Source: JANQRX01 sp963663975
GTDB taxonomy: Bacteria > Pseudomonadota > Alphaproteobacteria > Rhizobiales > Kaistiaceae
Assembly: GCA_963663975.2 (NCBI GenBank)
Contig: CAXXRA010000006.1
Coordinates: forward strand, 445,909-509,908
Length of the DNA: 64,000 nt
Direction: 5' to 3'
Part shown: positions 45,615-53,761 of the stretch, piece after piece
Layout of the letters: every line of letters begins with the position of its first letter
Numbering within the stretch: position 1 is the first letter of the stretch
Notes under the pieces: model-generated
What the model was told of the DNA's origin: nothing
What the model saw: the letters and a program-made list of their open reading frames with translations, nothing else
Database searches by the model: none
Position numbers and translations under genes: made by a program

Positions 45615-46222
45615 ATGTCGGTCGAGCTCGCGGTCGGCCTGATCGGCTTCGCCGTCGTGACCCTGTTCACGCCCGGTCCCAACAACCTGATGCTGATGGC
45701 GTCCGGCTTGAACTACGGGTTCGAGCGGACCCAGCCCCATGCCACCGGGGTGGCGCTCGGCTTCGGCTTCATGGTTCTGCTCGTCGGTCTTGGCATCGGC
45801 GCGATTTTTTCCGCCTATCCGATCCTCTACTCGGTCCTGCGCTTCGTCGGCGCGGCCTACCTTCTGTTCCTCGCCTGGCGCATCGCGACGGCGGGGCCGT
45901 TCGAGGAAAACGGTGGTTCGATCCGGCGGCCGATGACATTCCTGCAGGCCGTCGCCTTCCAATGGGTGAACCCGAAGGCTTGGGTGATGCGATCGCCTCG
46001 GTGACGGTTTATGCGGCGCTGTTGGCCTTTCCGCTCAACATCCTGGCGATCTCGGCCGTGTTCGCGACCATCGGGTTCCTGTCGGCGTGGACCTGGGTGC
46101 TGTTCGGGCTGGGGATCAAGCGGCTGGTCAGGAACCCGCGCGCGGTTCGCGTTGTGAACCTCGTCATGGCGCTGGCGCTGGTCGCTTCGCTCTATCCGGT
46201 GCTCGCCGGGCACGCCACCTGA
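45615..46222 (+). pseudogene. LysE-family amino-acid exporter with one frameshift
   Basis: An inner-membrane amino-acid exporter. The first frame, from ATG 45615, contains the LysE motif VVTLFTPGPNNLMLMASGLN and proceeds to FQWVNPKAWVM. It then breaks near 45988-45991, where one G seems lost, since the second frame continues with AIASVTVYAALLAFPLNILA and ends LVASLYPVLAGHAT. The intact protein would be about 203 residues. It is located three bases after ilvN. Confidence 0.85.
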
Positions 46223-46233
46223 GGAGCCGGTCG

Positions 46234-46908
46234 ATGTCCGATTTCAGGGGCTTCGGGCCCAAGGCGCTCGATTTCTTCAAGGCGCTGAAGTTTCACCAGA
46301 GCAAGGATTGGTTCCAGGACAATCGCAGCCTCTATCAGAGCGAGGTGCTCGATCCGATGATTGCCCTGCTCGACGATCTGACGGAGCGCTTCGGCAAGCG
46401 CCGCATTCCGCTCAGGGCCGACGGCAAACGTTCGATTTTCCGCATTCACCGCGACGTGCGCTTCGCCAAGGACAAGAGCCCGTACAAGACCCATGCCGGG
46501 GCGGTGATGACCCGCAGCGGCGGCAAGAACGAGAACGGGCTGCTCTACATCCACATCGATCCGGAAGGCTGTTTCGTGGTGGCCGGTTTTTACACCCCGG
46601 CATCGCCCGAATTGCCCCGGGTCAGACAGGCGATCGCTTCCAATCAGCGCGGCTTCAGACGCGTACTGACCTTGCTCGACAAAGGCGGGCTCGAGTTGTC
46701 GGCCAGCTCCCGGCTCCAACGCGTACCGCGCGGTTTCGAGGAGCTGAAGGATGGGCCACTCGACGAAATCATCCGCCTCAAGTCGTTCATGACCGAGGAA
46801 AGGATTGCTGCGCGGGCGATCAAATCGCCCAAGCTGGCCGAGACGATCGTCGATTTTGCCGGACGCGCACTGCCATTGCTGCGCTTCGGCTGGAAGGCGC
46901 TCGATTAG
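46234..46908 (+). CDS. DUF2461 domain protein
   Basis: A conserved protein of unknown function (224 residues). The segment LDFFKALKFHQSKDWFQDNR is the family hallmark. It continues with IFRIHRDVRFAKDKSPYKTH and GLLYIHIDPEGCFVVAGFYT. The ATG at 46234 follows GAGGAGCCGGTCG. An in-frame reading that starts at 46087 lies over the LysE-like gene and is not native. No enzymatic role is established. Confidence 0.9.
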   Translation: MSDFRGFGPKALDFFKALKFHQSKDWFQDNRSLYQSEVLDPMIALLDDLTERFGKRRIPLRADGKRSIFRIHRDVRFAKDKSPYKTHAGAVMTRSGGKNENGLLYIHIDPEGCFVVAGFYTPASPELPRVRQAIASNQRGFRRVLTLLDKGGLELSASSRLQRVPRGFEELKDGPLDEIIRLKSFMTEERIAARAIKSPKLAETIVDFAGRALPLLRFGWKALD

Positions 46909-46995
46909 AGCCCTCTGGACCGAAAGGGCTGCCAAGTTCGCGACCCCGCGCCGCGACATTGCGCGACCACCGTCCGCCGGTAGAAACGCGCGGAT

Positions 46996-47167
46996 CTAGA
47001 GCCCTTTCGACCAACTCAGGGTCAATTCTGTTTCACGATTGGCGGGCGCCCAATGCCGAAACGATCTCCGACGATGCTCAAGCATCGCCAGTCGACCGTT
47101 TCGACCCTGGAATCACCTCGCCAATCGTGAAACAGAATTGACCCTGAGTTGGTCGAAAGGGCTCTAG
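46996..47167. repeat. MITE-like palindromic element, copy 3 (intact, 172 bp)
   Basis: Perfect 49-base inverted arms at 46996-47044 and 47119-47167 (outer ends CTAGAGCCCTTTCGACC and its complement). A central hairpin GATGC-TCAA-GCATC lies in the interior. CTAG is at both outer ends. It carries no gene and sits in the 313-base gap between the DUF2461 gene and ilvC. A shorter related hairpin (AGCCCTCTGGACCGAAAGGGCT) lies at about 46910-46931. The rest of the gap shows nothing recognisable. Confidence 0.9.
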
Positions 47168-47221
47168 CCAATTCGGACGCTGGCCGGCCGGCCGGAGTTC
47201 ATTGGAAAGAAGGGATACTTC

Positions 47222-48241
47222 ATGCGCGTCTATTACGATCGGGATGCCGATCTCAATCTGATCAAGTCGAAGAAGGTGGCCATCATCGGCTATGGCAGCC
47301 AGGGCCATGCCCACGCGTTGAACCTCAAGGATTCCGGCGTCCAGGACCTCGTGATCGCGCTGCGCGAAGGATCGTCCTCGGCCGCCAAGGCGGAAGCTGC
47401 CGGTCTGACCGTGACGAGCGTGGCCGAAGCTGCCGGCCGGGCCGATCTCCTGATGATGTGCACGCCGGACGAATTGCAGGCCGATATCTGGCGGGACCAC
47501 ATCGCAGACAACATCCGCGACGGCGCGGCGATCGGGTTCGCCCACGGCCTCAACGTCCACTTCAACCTGATCGAAGCGAAGAAATCGGTCGACGTGATCA
47601 TGATCGCGCCCAAGGGGCCCGGTCATACCGTGCGCGGCGAATACCAGAAGGGCGGCGGCGTGCCGTGCCTGATGGCGATCGCTCAGGACGCCTCGGGCAA
47701 CGCCCACGACCTTTGTCTGTCCTATGCCAGCGCCATCGGCGGCGGCCGTTCCGGGATCATCGAGACGACGTTCCAGGAGGAGTGCGAAACCGATTTGTTC
47801 GGCGAGCAGGTGGTCCTGTGCGGCGGCCTGGTGGAGCTGATCCGGGCCGGTTACGAAACCCTGATCGAGGCTGGTTATGCACCCGAGATGGCCTATTTCG
47901 AGTGCCTTCACGAGGTCAAACTGATTGTCGACCTGATCTATGAGGGCGGCATCGCCAACATGAACTACTCGATCTCCAACACCGCCGAATTCGGCGAGTA
48001 CATTTCCGGACCGCGGATTGTTACCGATGAGACCCGGGCCGAAATGCGCCGCATCCTCAAGGACATTCAGACCGGCGCCTTCACCACCGAATGGATGCGG
48101 GAAAACAGGGCCGGTCAGCCGAAGTTCAAGGCGATCCGACGGCTCAACGATGCCCACTCGATCGAGGAGGTCGGCGAGCGCCTGCGCGCCATGATGCCGT
48201 GGATCGGCGCCAACAAGCTGGTCGACAAGGACAAGAACTGA
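47222..48241 (+). CDS. ilvC: Ketol-acid reductoisomerase
   Basis: Isomerises and reduces acetolactate with NADPH and Mg2+ in Val/Leu/Ile synthesis. 339 residues, class I length. The N-terminal Rossmann motif is IGYGSQGHAHALNLKDSG. The active-site region MIAPKGPGHTVRGEY is followed by KGGGVPCLMAIAQDASG and the Mg2+-binding EECETDLFGEQVVLCGG. The start ATG follows AAGAAGGGATACTTC. It ends 20 bases before a strong terminator. Confidence 0.97.
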   Translation: MRVYYDRDADLNLIKSKKVAIIGYGSQGHAHALNLKDSGVQDLVIALREGSSSAAKAEAAGLTVTSVAEAAGRADLLMMCTPDELQADIWRDHIADNIRDGAAIGFAHGLNVHFNLIEAKKSVDVIMIAPKGPGHTVRGEYQKGGGVPCLMAIAQDASGNAHDLCLSYASAIGGGRSGIIETTFQEECETDLFGEQVVLCGGLVELIRAGYETLIEAGYAPEMAYFECLHEVKLIVDLIYEGGIANMNYSISNTAEFGEYISGPRIVTDETRAEMRRILKDIQTGAFTTEWMRENRAGQPKFKAIRRLNDAHSIEEVGERLRAMMPWIGANKLVDKDKN

Positions 48242-48260
48242 CGGGTTGTTCGCACGCACG

Positions 48261-48297
48261 AAAAAAACCCCCGGGCGTGTTCCGGGGGTTTTTTTGA
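48261..48297 (+). terminator. Strong rho-independent terminator after ilvC
   Basis: AAAAAAACCCCCGG, a seven-base loop (GCGTGTT) and CCGGGGGTTTTTTT form an almost perfect hairpin with a long T run. The A run makes it able to work on both strands, which suits ilvC ending here and the BA14K gene converging from the right. Confidence 0.93.
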
Positions 48298-48318
48298 TTG
48301 AGGCTGACGCGCCGCTGT

Positions 48319-48675
48319 TCAGTAGGGGCTGTAACAGACCCTTATCCGGCCGTGGAAGTCGACCCAGGTGTTGGTGCCGTGGTTGTAGCTTCTATATTGC
48401 GATGCGCACCACGACGAATGATGGCTGTGGACCGGAGCCGGGTAGTAGCCATAGGGCGGCGGATAGGGTGCATAGTACGGGTAGGGTTCATAGTACGGGC
48501 GGGGTACATACAGCGAGCCGGCAAGTGCACCCGCCGCAAGCCCGAAGATGATCGCCGCCCCGACGTTGTTGCCGCCGTGGTGGTGCCCTTTGTGGGCCTC
48601 GGCCGTGACCGTGCCCGCCGTGATGGTGGCCGCCGCCAGCGCGCCGGCAAGGGCCAGGGAAACGGATTTTCGCAT
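48319..48675 (-). CDS. BA14K-family secreted protein
   Basis: A 118-residue exported protein. It starts at ATG 48675 (MRKSVSLALAGALAAATITA), with a signal peptide cleaved near AEA. A Gly/Ala hydrophobic stretch (GAAIIFGLAAGALAGSLYV) is followed by a Tyr/Pro-rich segment (YEPYPYYAPYPPPYGYYP). The C-terminal WCASQYRSYNHGTNTWV and RIRVCYSPY form the BA14K signature with two Cys. The family was first described as an immunoreactive Brucella protein and is common in Hyphomicrobiales. Function unknown. Confidence 0.85.
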   Translation of the reverse strand: MRKSVSLALAGALAAATITAGTVTAEAHKGHHHGGNNVGAAIIFGLAAGALAGSLYVPRPYYEPYPYYAPYPPPYGYYPAPVHSHHSSWCASQYRSYNHGTNTWVDFHGRIRVCYSPY

Positions 48676-48882
48676 GGGCCACTCTCCAAAGACATATGAC
48701 AACTGCGCCCACACTGGCGCACTTATGCCACCCTGCCATCGATATGATGAACGTATCCTGAACGACGGCTGAAGACCTTGAAACCCGCCAATCCGGCTTG
48801 ACGGGCCGGGCGGCCCACGCCACAAGCCGTCGTCAGCAGTTGGCGCCAGCAGGTGTGGCCCAGCAGGTGGGAACGGGGCAAC

Positions 48883-49791
48883 ATGAAACGACGCTACGCC
48901 ATTCTCGACGTTTTTGCCGACACGCCGCTGGAGGGCAATCCGCTTGCCGTCGTCAGCGACTGCGACGGGCTCGATCAGCAGCGGATGCAGCGAATCGCGC
49001 GCGAGTTCAATCTCAGCGAGACCGTGTTCGTCCTGCCGGCGGAGAATTCCGTTCACAGCGCCCGCATCCGGATCTTCACACCGGCGCACGAAATGCCGTT
49101 CGCCGGCCACCCCACGGTCGGGACGGCGGTCCTGATCGGGCTCCTGCGTGGTCGCGACGCACCCGGCCAGCCGGAAATGGTGGTGGTGCTCGAGGAGGAA
49201 GTGGGCACGGTGCGGTGCGGGGTTTTCCTGCGTAGCGAAAATGTCGCCCACGCGATTTTCGATTTGCCGCGGCTGCCCGAACCAATGAGGCGTGAACTCG
49301 ACCGGGACGCGGTTGCCGGGGCACTCGGCCTGGCGTCGAGCGAGATCGGCTTCGAGAATCATCTGCCGGTGGTTTATTCGGCCGGGTTTCCGTATCGCAT
49401 CGTGCCGGTGCGCGATCTCGACACGCTCGCCAAGGCGGCGCCCAACCCTTCGCTGTGGCCGGCGGCTTTCGGCGAGTTGCCGAACTCCACCTATGTCTAT
49501 TGCCGACAGAGCGCCCATCACCAGCGAGATTTCCGCGCGCGCATGTTTGCCCCCATGGCCGGGATCGGCGAAGACCCGGCAACCGGAAGCGCGGTGGCGG
49601 CGCTGGCCGGCGTTATTCACAAGTTCGACGGCCTGCGGCCAGGGTCGCATCGCTTCGTGATCGAGCAGGGGATCGAGATGGGCCGGCCCAGCCTGATCGT
49701 GCTCGAAATCGATGTCACCGGGGGGAGGATCGAAGCCGCCCGGGTCGGCGGCGATGCGGTGCTGATCGCGGAAGGCTCGATCGACGTGTGA
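48883..49791 (+). CDS. PhzF-family isomerase-like protein
   Basis: A member of the PhzF/diaminopimelate-epimerase-fold family (302 residues). It begins YAILDVFADTPLEGNPLAVV and contains the catalytic Glu in FNLSETVFVLP, PAHEMPFAGHPTVGTAVL and the C-terminal GIGEDPATGSAVAALAGV. The ATG at 48883 follows GGGAACGGGGCAAC. Family members act in various pathways (phenazine synthesis is one), so the substrate is unknown. There are no phenazine genes nearby. Confidence 0.92.
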   Translation: MKRRYAILDVFADTPLEGNPLAVVSDCDGLDQQRMQRIAREFNLSETVFVLPAENSVHSARIRIFTPAHEMPFAGHPTVGTAVLIGLLRGRDAPGQPEMVVVLEEEVGTVRCGVFLRSENVAHAIFDLPRLPEPMRRELDRDAVAGALGLASSEIGFENHLPVVYSAGFPYRIVPVRDLDTLAKAAPNPSLWPAAFGELPNSTYVYCRQSAHHQRDFRARMFAPMAGIGEDPATGSAVAALAGVIHKFDGLRPGSHRFVIEQGIEMGRPSLIVLEIDVTGGRIEAARVGGDAVLIAEGSIDV

Positions 49792-49871
49792 GATCGGGAG
49801 ATATCGCGACCGATCGGCTGTTCTGCTAAACTTTTCGCCATTGACGACTCACCATCGCGGAGGGGCGCGGC

Positions 49872-50288
49872 ATGAACCAGGTTCTTCTCATCCTTCATCT
49901 TCTGGGCTTCGGCGCGGCCGCAGCGGCTGGTATCGGCAATGGAGTGGTTGGCGCCCAGATCGCCGCTTCGCCCGGCGATGCGCCTGTGTTTCAGCGGATT
50001 CCCCCGATTCTGGCGCGGATCGGCCAGATCGGCCTGGCCCTTCTGTGGATCACTGGACCCATCCTGCTGTGGAGCAAATATGACGGGGGGGCCGGGATTT
50101 CACCGGCTTTCTGGCTCAAGCTTCTCGGCGCCGTCGTCATCACCGTGCTGGTGGTGATGATCGATCTTCGGATCCGGAAGGTCCAAAAGGGCGACATGTC
50201 GGCAGCGGCACAATTGCCGTTGCTCGGGCGGATCGCCGGCCTCACCCTGCTGTGGATCTTGATCTTCGCCGTCATCACCTTCAATTAA
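49872..50288 (+). CDS. Small four-helix membrane protein
   Basis: I do not recognise the family. The 138 residues contain four hydrophobic helices, for example QVLLILHLLGFGAAAAAGIG, then IGQIGLALLWITGPILLW, then FWLKLLGAVVITVLVVMI and AGLTLLWILIFAVITF. It starts with ATG 49872 after GCGGAGGGGCGCGGC. It sits 80 bases after the PhzF-like gene and before the leuA leader region. Confidence 0.75.
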   Translation: MNQVLLILHLLGFGAAAAAGIGNGVVGAQIAASPGDAPVFQRIPPILARIGQIGLALLWITGPILLWSKYDGGAGISPAFWLKLLGAVVITVLVVMIDLRIRKVQKGDMSAAAQLPLLGRIAGLTLLWILIFAVITFN

Positions 50289-50392
50289 CGCGATCTTCGG
50301 TTTTGGTTGCGTTTTTGAACGGGCCTTGGCACTAATACCGGCGCCAGTGGCGCGGCCACGCTTGATGTGGCCCAAAATCAGAGCCGGTCCCG

Positions 50393-50509
50393 ATGGACGC
50401 TTGCGGCACGACTTCAGTTTCGGACGACACCGGTCGTGAGACCGGTGCACCGCTGTTGTTGGGCCGGACCCCGCTGCTTGGCCTGATCCTGCTCCTTAGA
50501 CGCCCCTGA
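50393..50509 (+). CDS. leuA leader peptide (attenuator), 38 residues
   Basis: A short reading frame starting at ATG 50393 and ending in TGA at 50507-50509. Its last 18 residues are LLLGRTPLLGLILLLRRP with nine Leu codons, the expected signature of leucine control. It lies 104 bases before leuA. A perfect hairpin CACCGGTC-GTGA-GACCGGTG lies inside the coding part. No convincing ribosome site precedes the ATG; the only nearby -10-like box (TAATAC) is at about 50332. Confidence 0.7.
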   Translation: MDACGTTSVSDDTGRETGAPLLLGRTPLLGLILLLRRP

Positions 50510-50544
50510 GCGTCGGCTGTCCTTTTCGGACGGGCACTCAGGGG
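50503..50544 (+). terminator. leuA attenuator hairpins
   Basis: CCCCTGAG (50503-50510) and CTCAGGGG (50537-50544) are perfect complements that enclose a smaller GTCC-TTTTC-GGAC hairpin. The stem starts inside the last codons of the leader peptide, so its formation depends on ribosome position. The T run after it is weak (ATCGTTTG), so this may be a pause or antiterminator rather than the terminator itself. Confidence 0.55.
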
Positions 50545-50612
50545 ATCGTTTGAAGCGAAACCCGGCAGCAGCCCGCCGGACCGATGCGGGCAGACAACAA
50601 GGATCACCTCTC

Positions 50613-52181
50613 ATGGCCACCGATCGACAGACGACGCCGGCATCCGAGCGCGTCGTCATCTTCGACACTACCTTGCGTGACGGCGAACAGTCGCCCGGCG
50701 CTTCGATGACCCTGGAAGAAAAGATCCAGGTCGCCCGCCTGCTCGACGAGATGGGGGTCGACATCATCGAGGCCGGTTTTCCGATCGCCTCCAACGGCGA
50801 TTTCGAAGCCGTGACCGAGATCGGCAGGACCATCCGCAACGCCGTGGTGTGCGGCCTCGCCCGCGCCGGTCAGAAGGACATCGACCGGGCGGCCGAGGCG
50901 TTGGTTCACGCCCGGCGCGGGCGCATCCACACCTTCATCTCCACCAGCCCGCTGCACATGAAATTCAAGCTGCAGATGGAGCCCGAAGCCGTCTACGAGG
51001 CGGTGATTTCGAGTGTGACCAGGGCGCGCAACCACACCGATGACGTCGAATGGTCGCCGGAGGACGGGACGCGCACCGAGCATGATTTTCTCTGCCGCTG
51101 CGTCGAGGCGGCGATCGATGCCGGCGCCACCACGATCAACATCCCCGATACGGTCGGCTATTCGGTGCCGGACGAGTTCTACGACATCATGCGGATGCTG
51201 TTCGACAGGGTGCCGAATGCCGACAAGGCGGTGTTTTCGACCCATTGTCACAACGATCTCGGCCTGGCGGTCGCCAACTCACTGGCCGGGGTACGCGCCG
51301 GCGCGCGGCAGGTCGAGTGCACGATCAACGGGCTCGGCGAACGGGCCGGCAATGCCGCGCTCGAGGAGATCGTCATGGCGCTGCGCACCCGTAACGACGT
51401 CATGCCGTTCACCACCGGGATCAAGGCCCCGCTGCTGATGCGGGCCTCCAAACTGGTGTCGACGGTGTCGGCCTTTCCGGTCCAGTACAACAAGGCGATC
51501 GTCGGCAAGAACGCCTTCGCGCACGAGGCCGGTATCCATCAGGACGGCATGCTCAAGCACGCCCAGACCTACGAGATCATGCGGCCCGAAGACGTCGGGG
51601 TAAAGGAAACCTCCTTGGTGATGGGCAAGCATTCGGGCCGCCATGCGTTCCGCCAGAAACTCGGCGATCTCGGTTTTGAACTGGGCGACAACGCCTTCGA
51701 GGACGCCTTCCGCCGCTTCAAGGATCTGGCCGATCGCAAGAAGCACGTCTTCGACGAGGACATCGAGGCGCTGGTCGAGGATGAGGTCGCCGCGGCGAGC
51801 GAGTTGATCCGCGTCATGGCGCTGACCGTGATCGCCGGCACCGGCGGGCCCCAGAAAGCGATCATCACCCTCGACGTCGAGGGCCGCCACGAGACCCGCG
51901 AGGCGACCGGCAACGGTCCGGTCGACGCGACCTTCAACGCGATTCAGTCGATCGTCCCCAACCAGGCCAAGCTGCAGCTTTTCCAGGTGCACGCGGTGAC
52001 CGAGGGCACCGACGCCCAGGCCGAGGTTTCCGTCCGGCTGGAGGAGGACGGCAAGACCGTCACAGGACGGGCCGCCGATCCCGACACGCTGGTGGCCTCG
52101 GCCAAGGCCTACATCTCGTGCGTCAACAAGCTGATGACCCGGCGCCAGAAGTCGAAGCCGGAGGCCATGGAAGCGGTCTGA
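50613..52181 (+). CDS. leuA: 2-isopropylmalate synthase LeuA
   Basis: Condenses acetyl-CoA with 2-oxoisovalerate in the first leucine-specific step. 522 residues. The HMGL-like TIM barrel begins VVIFDTTLRDGEQSPGASM. The metal ligands are in HCHNDLGLAVANSLAG, and HEAGIHQDGMLKH follows. The C-terminal allosteric domain contains ATGNGPVDATFNAIQ. The start ATG 50613 follows AAGGATCACCTCTC. It is preceded by a Leu-rich leader, so attenuation is likely. Confidence 0.96.
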   Translation: MATDRQTTPASERVVIFDTTLRDGEQSPGASMTLEEKIQVARLLDEMGVDIIEAGFPIASNGDFEAVTEIGRTIRNAVVCGLARAGQKDIDRAAEALVHARRGRIHTFISTSPLHMKFKLQMEPEAVYEAVISSVTRARNHTDDVEWSPEDGTRTEHDFLCRCVEAAIDAGATTINIPDTVGYSVPDEFYDIMRMLFDRVPNADKAVFSTHCHNDLGLAVANSLAGVRAGARQVECTINGLGERAGNAALEEIVMALRTRNDVMPFTTGIKAPLLMRASKLVSTVSAFPVQYNKAIVGKNAFAHEAGIHQDGMLKHAQTYEIMRPEDVGVKETSLVMGKHSGRHAFRQKLGDLGFELGDNAFEDAFRRFKDLADRKKHVFDEDIEALVEDEVAAASELIRVMALTVIAGTGGPQKAIITLDVEGRHETREATGNGPVDATFNAIQSIVPNQAKLQLFQVHAVTEGTDAQAEVSVRLEEDGKTVTGRAADPDTLVASAKAYISCVNKLMTRRQKSKPEAMEAV

Positions 52182-52299
52182 GGCCGCTGACTCGCCATCG
52201 CCCTCGGCGGTCGCGCCGCGTCGGCGCGGCCGTTGTTGTTCGAGCGCCGCCGCTCCAGCTTTACCGCCACTGGCCGCTGATGGTCCCAACCCATCGTCA
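52175..52299. repeat. Direct repeat, copy 1 (decayed mscS 3' end after leuA)
   Basis: About 125 bases from the end of leuA (GGTCTGAGGCCGC) through CGCGGCCGTTGTTGTTCGAG closely resemble 52661-52785, which is the 3' end of mscS. Read on the minus strand it gives GPSAASGGKAGAAALE, matching the C-terminus of the MscS protein. It is a remnant of a duplication. Confidence 0.75.
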
Positions 52300-52323
52300 C
52301 GCAGACGGTGCGATTCGACCGGA

Positions 52324-52485
52324 TCACGGTTCCAGGTGATCGGTCGGTATTGTCCTGGCGAAGATTATTTGCTGAAAATGAAGTGAACGTACAGCCGTCT
52401 CATGGCTGGGGAGGCGGCTCTGCTCGTTGAAGGTCTCGCGATACCGGCGCCAATTCCGGTATTTGGCGACAAGTCTGTTGGCCAT
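52324..52485 (-). CDS. Possible DUF1127-like small protein (degenerate)
   Basis: A 53-residue frame whose first half, MANRLVAKYRNWRRYRETFN, resembles the WRRYRETVREL pattern of DUF1127 small proteins. The second half departs from the family (RSLHFQQIIFARTIPTD), so it may be a frameshifted remnant. DUF1127 proteins are short RNA- or phosphate-response-linked proteins in alphaproteobacteria. The remainder of the leuA-mscS gap (to 52660) shows nothing else recognisable. Confidence 0.35.
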   Translation of the reverse strand: MANRLVAKYRNWRRYRETFNEQSRLPSHETAVRSLHFQQIIFARTIPTDHLEP

Positions 52486-52660
52486 GATCGTACCCTTGCG
52501 GTTTCAAACCCGTTGAGACGGCGGCGGTGCCTCCATCTTGCGAGCACCAAACTAGGTGTCGATCCGAGGTTGTGCAGAGGAAATATCGCATACCCGATAT
52601 GCGCTTGTTGCGTAGCAACGCAACGCGGTCAGGGCGCGATGAGATGACCGATTCGCGATT

Positions 52661-52785
52661 GGTCTGAAGCCGCCTACTCGGTATCGCCCGCGACGGTCGC
52701 GTCGCGTTGGCGCGGCCGTTGTTATTCGAGCGCCGCCGCTTCGGCTTTACCGCCGCTGGCCGCCGGTGGTCCCGACATCGCGTCA
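52661..52785. repeat. Direct repeat, copy 2 (true mscS 3' end)
   Basis: Second copy of the repeat at 52175-52299. It starts GGTCTGAAGCCGCC. This copy contains the functional end of mscS. Confidence 0.75.
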
Positions 52786-53606
52786 TGGGTCACGTGGACG
52801 ACCCGCTGCGGGAACGGGATCTCGATACCGGCGGCAGCCAGGCGCCGTTTCACCTCCTCCAGCATGAAGCGTTGGGTTCCCCAAAACTCGTCGGTTCGGA
52901 TCCAGACGCGGAAGCGCAGTGTCACCGCGCTGTCGCCGAGGTTGTCGACAAAGACCGACGGCGAAGGATCTTCGACGACGAATTCTTGCTCGTTGGCGAG
53001 GTCGAGCATGATCTGTCGGGCTTGCTCCACGTCGGCGCCGTAGCTCACCCCGATTTCCATGTTGGTCCTGCGGATGGGGTTGCGACTGTAGTTGTAGAGC
53101 GGTTTGTTCCACAGTTCGGAATTCGGGACGAACCGATAGATGCCGTCGAAGGTGTCCATTTCGGTGGCGAACAGCCCGATCTCACGCACCGAACCGGCGA
53201 TGCCACCGGCGTCGATGGACTCGCCGGCGCGGAAGGGCTTCAGCCACAGCAGCATGATCCCGGCGGCGATGTTGGACAAGGTGCCCTGGAGCGCCAGGCC
53301 GATCGCCAGGCCGGCGGCGCCGAGGGCGGCCAGGATCGATGTCGTCGGCACGCCGAGCTGTCCCAACGCGGCGACGATGACCATGATGAAGATCCCGTAG
53401 CGGACGACGGCGCCGATCACCGGCAGCACGGTGGCGTCGAGACGCCCGGTTCGCTCCAGCAGGCGGCGCACGGTGCGGCCGGCCCAGATTGCGAACAGAT
53501 ACCCGAAGATGAAAACCGCGAGCGCAGCGGCGGCCCCCGGCAGGAGTTGGATGAACCACGCCCACGCCGCCGAAGCGGCCGTCGTGGTGGTGTCGATCAG
53601 GTCCAT
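52722..53606 (-). CDS. mscS: MscS-family mechanosensitive channel
   Basis: A small-conductance channel of the inner membrane that opens on osmotic downshock. 294 residues. Three membrane helices are seen (LLPGAAAALAVFIFGYLFAI, VIGAVVRYGIFIMVIVAAL, and the pore helix TSILAALGAAGLAIGLALQG). The beta domain contains FRAGESIDAGGIAGSVREIG, and the C-terminal domain VRFRVWIRTDEFWGTQR-like sequence ends in a disordered Gly/Ala tail. I chose ATG 53606 after AGAGGCC. ATG 53624 is an alternative. The tail is duplicated next to leuA. Confidence 0.93.
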   Translation of the reverse strand: MDLIDTTTTAASAAWAWFIQLLPGAAAALAVFIFGYLFAIWAGRTVRRLLERTGRLDATVLPVIGAVVRYGIFIMVIVAALGQLGVPTTSILAALGAAGLAIGLALQGTLSNIAAGIMLLWLKPFRAGESIDAGGIAGSVREIGLFATEMDTFDGIYRFVPNSELWNKPLYNYSRNPIRRTNMEIGVSYGADVEQARQIMLDLANEQEFVVEDPSPSVFVDNLGDSAVTLRFRVWIRTDEFWGTQRFMLEEVKRRLAAAGIEIPFPQRVVHVTHDAMSGPPAASGGKAEAAALE

Positions 53607-53761
53607 GATGGCCTCTGTCCGCATTGTTTGGTTTGAAGCCCTACCTGAACCATCCGCCAGTCGCCGGATCAAGCCCCCGCGGCCTTGGCGCCCGATGCTG
53701 CGGCGCGATAAGGAGGCAAAGCGTGGTACAAGCGCCGGCGACGCTCCATGGGATTTTTTGC

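Noticed and set aside
46087..46908. Longer start for the DUF2461 gene
   Set aside because: The extra 49 residues are Arg/Gly-rich and antisense-like to the LysE frame; ATG 46234 matches the family start.
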